From contig NZ_VRMG01000005.1 of NCBI RefSeq assembly GCF_008040105.1, positions 248,001 to 312,000 on the forward strand: a DNA stretch of 64,000 bases. The letters are read 5' to 3'. The position numbers and the translations under genes were made by a program. Source of the DNA: Lacisediminihabitans profunda (GTDB lineage: Bacteria; Actinomycetota; Actinomycetes; Actinomycetales; Microbacteriaceae). Below are positions 1 to 8,526 of this stretch, piece after piece (position 1 is the stretch's first letter; each line of letters opens with the position of its first letter). Under the pieces are notes generated by a model. It searched no databases and was not told where the DNA came from. It saw nothing but the letters and a program-made list of their open reading frames with translations.

Positions 1-897
1 GAGGTGGGTATCCCGTTCGCGAGCCGCCCGTTCGTGATGGCCTACAACAAGGACCTGCTCGCCGCGGCGGGCATCGACAAGCCGGCCACCACCTGGGACG
101 GCCTCACCGCGCAGGCCAAGAAGCTCACGACGGGTGACACCTACGGGATGGCCCTCGCCTACGCCGACAGCTACGACCCGTGGAAGTTCGTCTGGGCGAT
201 GTCGCTGCAGGCCGGGAACCCGATCCTCGACGGCAAGAAGGCCCGCTTCGACGACCCGACCACCCTCAAGGCCTACCAGACCTATTTCTCCTGGCTCACC
301 GACGAGAAGGTCGTCGACCCGAGCGCGATCGGGTGGAAGAACGCCCAGGCCGTCGCGGCCTTCGCCTCGGGCAAGGCCGCCTTCCTGCCGATGACCACGT
401 CGACCTCGATGGTCACACTCGACAAGTCGGCCGTGGCGGGCAAGTACGCCTACGCCCTCATGCCGACGGTGCCCCCGGGCGCCAAGACCACCCCCAAGAA
501 CGGCAAGCCGGCAACGAGCATCATCTCGGGTGACAACATGGTCGTGGCCAAGTACTCGAAGAACCAGGATCTCGCCTTCGCGCTCGTCAACATGCTCACG
601 AGCGCCTCGAGCCAGACGAGCTACCAGAAGCTCTTCGGCGACCTGCCGACCAACGCGGCGGCGGCGAAGAAGCTCGAGGACGGCAACGCCGCGCTCGCCC
701 CGGTGATCGACTCGGCAGCCAAGTCGGTCGGCACCCCGTTCAGCGGGGCGTGGGGCGACACCCAGCTCGCCCTGGTGAACGTGGTCGTGCAGTCGATCCC
801 GTCGCTGTCCACTGGCTCCCTCAAGGTCTCCGACCTCAAGGCGAAGCTCGCCACCGCCCAGACCGCGGTGCAGGCCGCGCTCGACAAGGCGAAGTAG
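1..897 (+). CDS. ABC transporter sugar-binding lipoprotein, 5' end missing
   Basis: This is the C-terminal part (about 298 residues) of an extracellular solute-binding protein of the carbohydrate (family 1) type; its reading frame is open to the left edge, so the signal peptide and N-terminal lobe lie outside. Visible family features are the hinge-region stretch around NKDLLAAAGIDKPATTW and the later SGDNMVVAKYSKNQDLA segment typical of MalE-like proteins. It should deliver a sugar or sugar acid to the two permeases that follow after an 11-base gap. Partial at the 5' end; the GTG at position 4 is internal, not the start. The substrate cannot be read from sequence; downstream enzymes suggest a uronic acid or related compound. 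Confidence 0.9.
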   Translation, partial: EVGIPFASRPFVMAYNKDLLAAAGIDKPATTWDGLTAQAKKLTTGDTYGMALAYADSYDPWKFVWAMSLQAGNPILDGKKARFDDPTTLKAYQTYFSWLTDEKVVDPSAIGWKNAQAVAAFASGKAAFLPMTTSTSMVTLDKSAVAGKYAYALMPTVPPGAKTTPKNGKPATSIISGDNMVVAKYSKNQDLAFALVNMLTSASSQTSYQKLFGDLPTNAAAAKKLEDGNAALAPVIDSAAKSVGTPFSGAWGDTQLALVNVVVQSIPSLSTGSLKVSDLKAKLATAQTAVQAALDKAK

Positions 898-908
898 GCG
901 CGAGCGAC

Positions 909-1898
909 ATGTCCACCTCAACTCCGGTCAAGGCGCCCGCCGTGACCAGGGCGAGCGGCTCGCCGACGGGGTCCCCCGTCGGCGGCCGCCCGGCCAGGCG
1001 ACCGGGTCGCTCGCCGAGCGAACGCAACCGCCCGTTCTGGATGCTCGCCCCCGGCGGCATCCTCATGGTGATCATCATCATCGTGCCGCTCGCGATCGCC
1101 TTCGTCATCTCGCTGCTCGACCTCGACCAGTACACCCTGCGCAGTTGGCTGCAGGCCCCGTTCATCGGTCTGCAGAACTACCTGGAGGCGGTGACCAAGT
1201 CGAGCCTGCTCCGGTCGATCTGGATCAGCGTCTCCTACGCCGCAATCGCCTCCGCCGTCACCCTCCCGATCGGGGTCGCCGCCGCCCTCGCCACCCAGAA
1301 CGCCTTCCGCGGGCGCGGACTGGTGCGCTCCATCTTCCTCATCCCCTACGTGCTCCCGGCGTTCGTCGTCGGCACGGTGTGGCGCACGATGCTGCAGCCG
1401 GGAGGAGTCGTCGACGCGGGCCTCACCGGCCTGGGCATCCACGCCGGGCTGTGGCTCAACGGCCCGCAGAGCTACTGGGCCCTCATCGCGGTGCAGATCT
1501 GGAGTTCCTGGCCGTTCTTCTACCTGCTGGTGCTTGCCGGTCTCCAGTCGGTGGACCAGGAGGTGCACGAGGCGGCGGCGATCGACGGCGCAGGCTGGTG
1601 GACCAAGCTGCGCCACGTCATCTTCCCGTACCTCAAGGGGCCGGTGTCGCTCGCGCTCATCATCTCCTTCCTGCACAACATCAATGGATTCACCCTGCCG
1701 TTCGTGCTCTTCGGGGTTCCGGCTCCGGAAGACGTCAACGTGCTTCCCGTGCTCACCTACATCACGAGCTTCCAGAGCTTCAGATTCGGACTGAGCGCCG
1801 CGATGGCCGTCGCCTCGCTCGTGCTCATCGCCATTCCGCTGTTCATCTACCTGAAGGCCGTGCGACTCGACACCGGCGAGGAGGGCAAGCGCCCATGA
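909..1898 (+). CDS. ABC sugar transporter permease (MalF type)
   Basis: A 329-residue inner-membrane permease. A proline/arginine-rich cytoplasmic N-terminus of about 40 residues precedes six predicted membrane segments, the first being APGGILMVIIIIVPLAIAF. The EAA loop that contacts the ATPase is visible as EAAAIDGAGWWTKLRHVIFP. ATG 909 is chosen because it lies just after the binding-protein stop; the open frame extends further upstream but only inside that gene. No ATP-binding subunit is encoded in the visible operon, so a shared MsmX/MsiK-type ATPase encoded elsewhere is probably used, as is common for actinobacterial CUT1 importers. Confidence 0.92.
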   Translation: MSTSTPVKAPAVTRASGSPTGSPVGGRPARRPGRSPSERNRPFWMLAPGGILMVIIIIVPLAIAFVISLLDLDQYTLRSWLQAPFIGLQNYLEAVTKSSLLRSIWISVSYAAIASAVTLPIGVAAALATQNAFRGRGLVRSIFLIPYVLPAFVVGTVWRTMLQPGGVVDAGLTGLGIHAGLWLNGPQSYWALIAVQIWSSWPFFYLLVLAGLQSVDQEVHEAAAIDGAGWWTKLRHVIFPYLKGPVSLALIISFLHNINGFTLPFVLFGVPAPEDVNVLPVLTYITSFQSFRFGLSAAMAVASLVLIAIPLFIYLKAVRLDTGEEGKRP

Positions 1899-2806
1899 CC
1901 GAGATTCTCGTGCGACCGCCCCTGCTGGGCCGCAAGCCCACCGGTCGGCTGAACGCCGACGTCACCCGGCTGCTGCCGAAGCCGCTGCTCGTGACCATCG
2001 TGGTGATCCTGCTGCTCGCGGTGCTCGTGCCCCTGCTCTACATCGTGCTCGCCTCGGTCAACTCCGACGTGTCCGTGGCGAGCGGCGCCTTCTTCCCGAC
2101 CGAACTTCACCTCGACAACTACCTCAAGGTCTGGACCACCGTCGACCTGCGCAACGGCCTCATCAACAGCGTGATCGTGAGCGGCTCCGTAGCGATCATC
2201 TGCGCCGCGCTCGCCGTCTCGTCGGCCTACGTGCTGGTTCGCTTCGCCTTCCGGGGGCGGCTCACCGTGCTGCGCACCCTCGTCGGCCTCCAGTCGATCC
2301 CCGGCACGCTCATGCTGCTGCCCGTCTTCGTGCTGTTCGCGAGTCTCGCGAGCGCGCTCGGCATCCAGATCATCGGCACCCGCTGGGCTCTCTTCATCAC
2401 CTACATCACCTTCGCGCTGCCGTTCTCGACCTGGGTGATGGTGACCTACCTGCGCGGCCTGCCGCGCGAGCTCGAGGAGGCGGCCCGCATCGACGGGGCG
2501 TCGTCCTGGCGCATCCTCACCAGGATCATCGTGCCGCTGAGCTGGCCGGGGATCGTCGTTTCGGCGATCTTCGCGTTCCTGCTCGGCTGGAACGACGTGC
2601 TGTTCGCCTCGGTGATGACCGACCGCACCTCACGCACCGCAGCGGTGGCGCTCCAGGTCTTCGGCGCCACCCAAGAGGGAGGAGCGATTCCGCTCTACGG
2701 TCAGATGATGGCGGCCTCGCTCATCTGCGCGCTCCCGGTCGTCGTTCTGTATCTCGTTTTCCAGCGCTACCTCGTCGGTGGCCTGACAGCAGGAGGAGTC
2801 AAATGA
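1895..2806 (+). CDS. ABC sugar transporter permease (MalG type)
   Basis: A 303-residue permease, the second half of the membrane channel with the preceding gene. Six hydrophobic segments are visible, starting at LLVTIVVILLLAVLVPLLYI. The EAA loop appears as EEAARIDGASSWRILTRIIV. The start codon overlaps the stop of the previous permease (ATGA), indicating translational coupling; the much longer open frame upstream is a shadow of that gene. Together with genes 1-897 and 909-1898 it forms a CUT1-family importer. Confidence 0.92.
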   Translation: MTEILVRPPLLGRKPTGRLNADVTRLLPKPLLVTIVVILLLAVLVPLLYIVLASVNSDVSVASGAFFPTELHLDNYLKVWTTVDLRNGLINSVIVSGSVAIICAALAVSSAYVLVRFAFRGRLTVLRTLVGLQSIPGTLMLLPVFVLFASLASALGIQIIGTRWALFITYITFALPFSTWVMVTYLRGLPRELEEAARIDGASSWRILTRIIVPLSWPGIVVSAIFAFLLGWNDVLFASVMTDRTSRTAAVALQVFGATQEGGAIPLYGQMMAASLICALPVVVLYLVFQRYLVGGLTAGGVK

Positions 2807-3648
2807 GTACCACCACCGCGAGCTGGGCCCTGAGCGGGTTCGGCGACGAGATCGACGCCGACCCGGTCGTGCAGGTCGCCGTGCTGCAGTCGCTCGGGGC
2901 GAACCACATCGAGGTGAGGAGCGCCTGGGGCACGAACATCGTCGAACTCTCCCCGGAGCAGCTCGACGCGCTCGCCGCGGTGTTCAGCGAGCGGGGGATG
3001 GGGGTCTCGGCCATCGCCTCGCCGATCGGCAAGGTCGACGCCGGCCTCCCCGTCGAGCACGAGGTGGCGCGGCTCGAAGCCGCGATCGCCGCGGCGCATC
3101 GTCTCGACAGCCGCTACATCCGCCTGTTCTCCTTCTATCGGGCGGAGGGGACGGAGGCCGCGAGCATCCGCGACGCGGTGCTCAGCAGACTGCGCGCCCT
3201 CGCCGCCCTCGCCGAGCGGGAGGGAGTGATCCTGCTGCACGAGAACGAGAAGGACATCTACGGCGACACCCCCGAGCGGGTGCTCGACATCATCGAGTCG
3301 GTCGGCTCGGATGCCCTGCGGGTGGCGTGGGACAGCGCCAACTTCGTGCAGGTGGGCGTGCGGCCATTCACCGAGGGCTACGCGATGCTGCGCCCGCACC
3401 TCGAATACCTGCAGGTGAAGGATGCCATGGCCGCCACGGGCGGCGTCGTTCCGGCGGGGGAGGGCGACGGCCAGCTGCTCGAGACCCTCACGGCCCTGCG
3501 CGACGACGGCTACGCCGGGTTCGCCTCGCTCGAGCCCCACCTCGCCGACGTCACCTCGATGGGCGCCTTCTCCGGCCCGTTCGCCTTCGGTCGCGCCGCC
3601 CGCGGCTTCGCCAGCCTCACCAACCAGTTGGGAATCAGCCCCAGATGA
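2803..3648 (+). CDS. TIM-barrel sugar isomerase/epimerase-like protein
   Basis: A 281-residue protein of the xylose-isomerase-like TIM-barrel family (AP endonuclease 2 fold). Metal-binding and strand-end motifs in the usual order can be seen: HENEKDIYGDTPERVLDI (strand 5), VAWDSANFVQVGVRPF (strand 6), LEYLQVKDA (strand 7) and FASLEPHL (strand 8). The family includes isomerases and 3-epimerases of sugars and inositols as well as proteins acting on 3-keto-sugars. ATGA overlap with the permease stop shows coupling. Exact reaction unknown; with the next two genes it probably remodels the imported sugar acid. Confidence 0.8.
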   Translation: MSTTTASWALSGFGDEIDADPVVQVAVLQSLGANHIEVRSAWGTNIVELSPEQLDALAAVFSERGMGVSAIASPIGKVDAGLPVEHEVARLEAAIAAAHRLDSRYIRLFSFYRAEGTEAASIRDAVLSRLRALAALAEREGVILLHENEKDIYGDTPERVLDIIESVGSDALRVAWDSANFVQVGVRPFTEGYAMLRPHLEYLQVKDAMAATGGVVPAGEGDGQLLETLTALRDDGYAGFASLEPHLADVTSMGAFSGPFAFGRAARGFASLTNQLGISPR

Positions 3649-4817
3649 GTTCCGCCGTATCGTCCACCTCCCGTCCGCTCGCCGTCGCCCTCGTCGGCTG
3701 CGGCATCATCGGCGTCAACCACTCGCGCGTGATCGTGCGCCATCCCGACCTGCGGATCGTCGCCCTCGTCGACTCGGTGCCCGAGGCGTCCCACCGCCTC
3801 GCCGACCTCATCGCCGACGAGCTCGGCGCGGAGCGACCGGCCGAGTTCACGACGCTGGGCGAGGCGCTTTCGGCCTCCAGCGTGGACCTCGTCGTGATCT
3901 GCACCCCGAGCGGGCTGCACGTACAGCTCGCCGAGGAGGCCCTCGCCGCCGGCACCCACGTCGTGATCGAGAAGCCGCTCGACGTGACCCTGCCGCGCGC
4001 CCGCCGCATCGCCGCCCTCGCGGCGGAGGCCGAGAGCCGCGGAAGCGTCGTCTCGGTGATCAGCCAGCACCGGTTCGACCCGGCCTCCGTCGCCGTCGCG
4101 CGCGCCGCCCACGATGGCGCGTTCGGCCGCATCACGAGCGGGGTCGCCTCTGTCGCCTGGTGGCGCAGCCAGGAGTACTACGACTCCGGGCAGTGGCGAG
4201 GCACCTGGGCGCTCGACGGCGGCGGCGCGGTCATGAACCAGGGCGTGCACACCGTCGATCTGCTGGTCTGGTTCCTCGGCCGGCCCGTGGAGATCTTCGC
4301 GCACACCGCCCTCCTCGCCCACGAGCGGGTGGAGGTGGAGGATGTCGCGGTGGCGACCGTGAGGTTCGAGTCCGGCGCCCTCGCCGTGCTGCACGCGACG
4401 ACCGCGGCCTACCCGGGACTGTCGGTGCGCCTGCAGGTTCACGGGTCGGAAGGCTCGGCCGTCATCGACGACGACCAGCTCGAATACTTCTACGCCGCAG
4501 GCGACGGCGAGCCGCGGAACCAGGCCTCCGAGCAGGTGGCGGCGTCCGAGCTCCGCGGGGCGGACAAGGGACCGGACGGCTTCATCGTCGGCCACCTCCG
4601 CCAGTACGAAGACATCGTCGACGCCATCCGCACCGGACGGCAGCCGGGCGTGCGCGTGGAGGACGCCCTCGTCTCGCTCGCGGTGGTGCGCGCCGTGTAC
4701 CTCTCGGCGACGCTCGGCACGCCGGTCTCGTTCGAGGCCGTGCTCGCCGGCGACCTGGACGACGTCGACGTGACCGCCGGGGCCTTCGCCGACGTGCTCG
4801 TGGGAGGCTCCCAGTGA
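3645..4817 (+). CDS. Gfo/Idh/MocA family oxidoreductase
   Basis: A 390-residue NAD(P)-dependent dehydrogenase. The Rossmann nucleotide-binding motif GCGIIGVNHSRV lies at the N-terminus, and the family EKP motif is visible in VVIEKPLDVTLP near residue 110. The C-terminal beta-sheet domain carries GGGAVMNQGVHTVDLLVWF. Members oxidise or reduce hydroxyl groups of sugars, inositols and glycosides. The ATG at 3645 overlaps the stop of the preceding isomerase, and the longer upstream frame is antiparallel noise. Sandwiched between two TIM-barrel proteins, it could form a 3-keto-sugar handling unit. Confidence 0.88.
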   Translation: MSSAVSSTSRPLAVALVGCGIIGVNHSRVIVRHPDLRIVALVDSVPEASHRLADLIADELGAERPAEFTTLGEALSASSVDLVVICTPSGLHVQLAEEALAAGTHVVIEKPLDVTLPRARRIAALAAEAESRGSVVSVISQHRFDPASVAVARAAHDGAFGRITSGVASVAWWRSQEYYDSGQWRGTWALDGGGAVMNQGVHTVDLLVWFLGRPVEIFAHTALLAHERVEVEDVAVATVRFESGALAVLHATTAAYPGLSVRLQVHGSEGSAVIDDDQLEYFYAAGDGEPRNQASEQVAASELRGADKGPDGFIVGHLRQYEDIVDAIRTGRQPGVRVEDALVSLAVVRAVYLSATLGTPVSFEAVLAGDLDDVDVTAGAFADVLVGGSQ

Positions 4818-5680
4818 AGCTCTCCGTGTTCACAGCCTCCACCCCGGACTGGGAGCCGGAGCAGGCCGCGGGAATCCTCGCCGCCCAGGGCTGGGACGGC
4901 GTCGAGTGGCGCATCGTCGACCAGGCCGATGCCACCCCGCCCGGCTTCTGGGCCGGAAACCGGTCGACCTGGCCGCTCACCGGTCTCGAGGACCGCCTCG
5001 ACGACATCGCGCGCATTACCCGTGATGCCGGCCTCGAGTTCTCGGGGCTGGGCGGCTACGCGAACTGCCGCGATCACGACAACGTGGAGCGGATGCTCGC
5101 CGCGACCTCGAGGCTCGGCGCGCGCCAGGTGCGCGTGACCATGCCGGGCGTGCCGTCCGGCGACTACCGCGAGACCTTCGCCACCACCCGCTCCGACCTC
5201 GAATGGATCGAGGGCCGGGCGGCCGAGCACGGCGTTCGCGCCCTCGTCGAGCTGCACCACGGCACGATCACCTCGTCCGCGTCTGCCGCCATCCGTCTCG
5301 TCGACGGGCTCGACCCCGAGCGGGTCGGCGTGATCCACGACCTCGGCAACCTGCTGATCGAGGGGCACGAGGACTTCCTCGCGGCCTTCCAGATGCTCGG
5401 ACCGTATCTCGCCCACGTGCACGTGAAGAACGCCCTCTGGCGCGCCACCGACGAGCCGGGCTTCGACGGCTCGGTCATCTGGCGCAATGAATGGGCGCCC
5501 CTGCGGTCGGGGCAGGCGAACGTGGAGGCCTACTTCGAGGCCCTGCACGAGCACGGCTACGACGGCTGGGTCACGGTGGAGGACTTCTCCACCGAGCTGC
5601 CCCTCGAGCAGCGCACGGCCGACAACCTGGCCTACCTGCGGGCGATCCACGAGAGGGTGACCACGCGCCATGATCGCTGA
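4814..5680 (+). CDS. TIM-barrel sugar isomerase/epimerase-like protein (second copy type)
   Basis: A 288-residue TIM-barrel protein of the same broad fold as the gene at 2803 but clearly a different subgroup (WDGVEWRIVDQAD near the N-terminus; VELHHGTITSSASAAIRLVD, VGVIHDLGNLL, YLAHVHVKNALW and WVTVEDFST at successive strand ends). The GTG start overlaps the previous stop (GTGA). The paired acidic and histidine residues expected for a divalent metal site are present. It is a candidate for the missing uronate isomerase step, because no UxaC homologue is seen; that assignment is inference from context only. Confidence 0.78.
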   Translation: MKLSVFTASTPDWEPEQAAGILAAQGWDGVEWRIVDQADATPPGFWAGNRSTWPLTGLEDRLDDIARITRDAGLEFSGLGGYANCRDHDNVERMLAATSRLGARQVRVTMPGVPSGDYRETFATTRSDLEWIEGRAAEHGVRALVELHHGTITSSASAAIRLVDGLDPERVGVIHDLGNLLIEGHEDFLAAFQMLGPYLAHVHVKNALWRATDEPGFDGSVIWRNEWAPLRSGQANVEAYFEALHEHGYDGWVTVEDFSTELPLEQRTADNLAYLRAIHERVTTRHDR

Positions 5681-7085
5681 GTTCGTCGGACGGCGCTCGG
5701 TGCGCCATCCCGTGCGCATCGTGCATCTGGGGCTGGGCGCCTTCCACCGGGCGCACCAGGCCTGGTACACCGAGCGTGCCAACGCCGACGCCGTCGAGGG
5801 CTGGGGCATCCACGCCTTCACCGGTCGGAGTGCCGCCGCCGCCGAGGTGCTCAGCGCGCAGGACGACCTCTATGTGCTCATCGAACGCGGCGACGTGGAC
5901 ACCGAGTCGATTATCCAGAGCATCAGCGCCGCCACGGATGGCGCAGACGGTCCGGCCTGGCGCGCGGCGGTCGCCGACCCGGCTGTCGCGATCGTGACCG
6001 TGACGGTGACCGAACGCGGCTACCGCCTGTCCACCGAGGGAACCCTCGACCTGCTGGATGCGGATGTCCAGGCCGACATCGCCCTGCTGCGCGGCGGCGG
6101 GCGGCCGGCCGACACCGCCGCGGCCGTTACGGCTCCGGGGCGACTCGTCGACGGGCTCCGTGCGCGGATGCTCGCTGGGGGCCCAGGCATCGCCGTGGTC
6201 AGCTGCGACAACCTGGCCGACAACGGTCGCGCCACGCGCGAGTCCGTGCTCGCCCTCGCCTCCGCGGTCGATCGGGAGCTCGCCGACTGGATCGAGCGCA
6301 CCGTGTCCTTCGTGTCGACGATGGTCGACCGCATCACCCCGGCCGCCACCGCCGCCGACCGCGCCATCGCGCTCGCGGCGACCGGGCTGCCGGATCAGAC
6401 CCCCGTCGTGACGGAGCCGTTCAGCGAGTGGGTGCTGAGCGGCGACTTCCCCTCCGGCCGCCCGGCGTGGGACGCGGCCGGGGCGCGGTTCGTCGACGAC
6501 ATCGCGCCGTACGAGCGCCGCAAACTCTGGCTGCTCAACGCCGCGCACTCCCTGCTCGCCTACCGAGGACTCGCCGCCGGGCACGGCACGATCGCCGGCG
6601 CTATGCTCGACGTCGACTGCCGCGAGGCGGTCGAGGCGCTGTGGGAGGAGGCGGCGGAGGTGCTGCCCCTCGACGCCCCAGAGATGAACGCGGCCGAGAT
6701 CGAGGCCGCCCTGGCCGCGCTCCGTTCGCGATTCGCCAACGCCCGCATCGAACACCGCCTGTCGCAGATCGCCACCGACGGCTCGCACAAGCTCGGTCCG
6801 CGCATCATCGAGCCGATGCGTCGTCGTCGGGAGGCCGGTCTCGCGGTCGGCACGGCCGAGGCCGGGGTGCTCGCCGCCTGGGCGACCCACCTGGCCGACG
6901 ACCACTTCGCCGATCCGAGCGCCGAGGCCCTCGCCGGCGAGCTCCGCGGGCTCGACGCCGTGGATCGGGCCGGCGCCGTCATCCGCTTCCTCGCCCCGGA
7001 TCTCGCCGACGACGGCTCCGTCGTCGCCGCCGTGGCCGCCCAGATCGACACCCAACGAACGACCCTAGGAGCACGCCGACCATGA
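5670..7085 (+). CDS. Mannitol dehydrogenase family protein, fructuronate-reductase-like
   Basis: A 471-residue long-chain polyol dehydrogenase. The N-terminal NAD motif [17 protein letters not shown] is the family signature, and the catalytic lysine/asparagine/histidine region is [19 protein letters not shown], followed by [10 protein letters not shown]. Members include fructuronate reductase (UxuB), tagaturonate reductase and mannitol dehydrogenase. Next to a ManD-type mannonate dehydratase, D-fructuronate to D-mannonate is the likely reaction. Its start overlaps the previous gene by 11 bases. Confidence 0.85.
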   Translation: MIAEFVGRRSVRHPVRIVHLGLGAFHRAHQAWYTERANADAVEGWGIHAFTGRSAAAAEVLSAQDDLYVLIERGDVDTESIIQSISAATDGADGPAWRAAVADPAVAIVTVTVTERGYRLSTEGTLDLLDADVQADIALLRGGGRPADTAAAVTAPGRLVDGLRARMLAGGPGIAVVSCDNLADNGRATRESVLALASAVDRELADWIERTVSFVSTMVDRITPAATAADRAIALAATGLPDQTPVVTEPFSEWVLSGDFPSGRPAWDAAGARFVDDIAPYERRKLWLLNAAHSLLAYRGLAAGHGTIAGAMLDVDCREAVEALWEEAAEVLPLDAPEMNAAEIEAALAALRSRFANARIEHRLSQIATDGSHKLGPRIIEPMRRRREAGLAVGTAEAGVLAAWATHLADDHFADPSAEALAGELRGLDAVDRAGAVIRFLAPDLADDGSVVAAVAAQIDTQRTTLGARRP

Positions 7086-8329
7086 AGATCGCCTCAGCCG
7101 AAGTACTCGTCTCCAGCCCGGGACGCAACTTCGTCACCCTGCGCATCACGACAGACGACGGGTTCGTCGGACTCGGCGACGCGACCCTCAACGGCCGCGA
7201 GCTCGCCGTGGCGAGCTACCTGCGCGACCACATCGCCGCCCTGCTCATCGGGCGGGACGCGCACCAGATCGAAGACACCTGGCAGTACCTGTACCGCGGG
7301 GCGTACTGGCGTCGCGGTCCGGTGACGATGGCGTCGATCGCCGCCGTCGACACGGCCCTCTGGGACATCAAGGCCAAGGTCGCCGGCCTTCCGCTCTACC
7401 AGTTGCTCGGCGGCAAGAGCCGGGTGGGCTGCCTCGCCTACGGTCACGCCAGCGGGGTCGACCTGCCGGAGCTGTTCGACTCGATCCACGAGCACCTCGA
7501 CCAGGGCTACCGGGCCATCCGCGTGCAGACCGGCATCCCGGGACTGGACTCCGTCTACGGTGTGGCATCGAGCAAGAACGCCGGGGCGGGGGACTCCGGG
7601 GTGAGCGCGCGCTACGACCACGAGCCGGCCAGGCGCAGCGCCGTTCCGGTGGAGGAGAGCTGGGACACCCGCGCCTACCTCCGCCACGCGCCGACCGTGT
7701 TCGAGGCCGTGCGCAACGAGTTCGGGCCCGAACTGCCGCTGCTGCACGACTCGCACCACCGGCTCACCCCGATCCAGGCGGCGAAACTCGGCAAGTCGCT
7801 CGAGCCGTACGACCTGTTCTGGCTGGAGGATGTCACGCCGGCCGAGAACCAGGCGGCGCTGCGCCGGGTGCGCGAGCACACCACGACGCCGCTCGCGATC
7901 GGCGAGGTCTTCAACACCATCTGGGACTACCGCGAGCTGTTCGAGGAGCAGCTCATCGACTACGTGCGCTCCCCGGTGACGCACGCGGGCGGCATCACCG
8001 CGCTCCGCCGCATCTTCGACTACGCGGCGGTCTACCAGATCAAGTCGGGCGTTCACGGCCCGACCGACATCTCGCCGGTCGGTCTCGCCACCGCCCTGCA
8101 TCTGGGCATCGCCATCCCGAACTTCGGCATCCAGGAGTACATGAAGCACAGTGCGGCGACGGATGAGCTCTTCCGCCCCACCTACTCCTTCGACGGCGGC
8201 TACCTCGTGCCCGGAGACGGCCCGGGGCTCGGCGTTGACTACGACGACCTCGTGGCCGACGCGCACCCCTACGAGGGCGCCTACCTGCCGGTGAACCGCC
8301 TGCTCGACGGCTCCATGCACGACTGGTGA
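7082..8329 (+). CDS. manD: D-mannonate dehydratase, enolase superfamily (ManD/RspA type)
   Basis: A 415-residue enolase-superfamily dehydratase. ManD signatures are visible: [75 protein letters not shown], and [16 protein letters not shown]. The acidic metal ligands at successive strand ends and the histidine after the third ligand are all present, so an active mannonate (or altronate/gluconate) dehydratase giving 2-keto-3-deoxygluconate is likely. ATGA overlap with the reductase gene. No KDG kinase or KDPG aldolase is encoded in this window, so the pathway must finish elsewhere. Confidence 0.9.
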   Translation: MKIASAEVLVSSPGRNFVTLRITTDDGFVGLGDATLNGRELAVASYLRDHIAALLIGRDAHQIEDTWQYLYRGAYWRRGPVTMASIAAVDTALWDIKAKVAGLPLYQLLGGKSRVGCLAYGHASGVDLPELFDSIHEHLDQGYRAIRVQTGIPGLDSVYGVASSKNAGAGDSGVSARYDHEPARRSAVPVEESWDTRAYLRHAPTVFEAVRNEFGPELPLLHDSHHRLTPIQAAKLGKSLEPYDLFWLEDVTPAENQAALRRVREHTTTPLAIGEVFNTIWDYRELFEEQLIDYVRSPVTHAGGITALRRIFDYAAVYQIKSGVHGPTDISPVGLATALHLGIAIPNFGIQEYMKHSAATDELFRPTYSFDGGYLVPGDGPGLGVDYDDLVADAHPYEGAYLPVNRLLDGSMHDW

Positions 8330-8355
8330 CCGCAGCGGCGCCCGCCCGCCGCCCA

Positions 8356-8453
8356 CGCGCGTTTCTCCGGAGGTTTCGGCCGTCGAGCCGGTTTTAGTGC
8401 CGAAAAGGGCCGGATGTGGTGCCTCCGGAGCGAAACCTCCGGAGAAACGCGCG
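8356..8453. repeat. Inverted-repeat element, copy 1
   Basis: A perfect 23-bp inverted repeat (arms 8356-8378 and 8431-8453) encloses a 52-base spacer. The arm core CTCCGGAG is itself palindromic and is repeated a third time at 8422-8430. A related element lies at 9991-10079 on the other side of the lactonase/gluconokinase gene. No run of T follows, so a simple terminator is not obvious. Confidence 0.85.
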
Positions 8454-8526
8454 GCGGGTGGAGGCGAGTGGGCGGGGTTGTGTGCGTAGCGCAGGTGCCA
8501 GAGTGTGGTGTGAACGGGAGGGTGTG

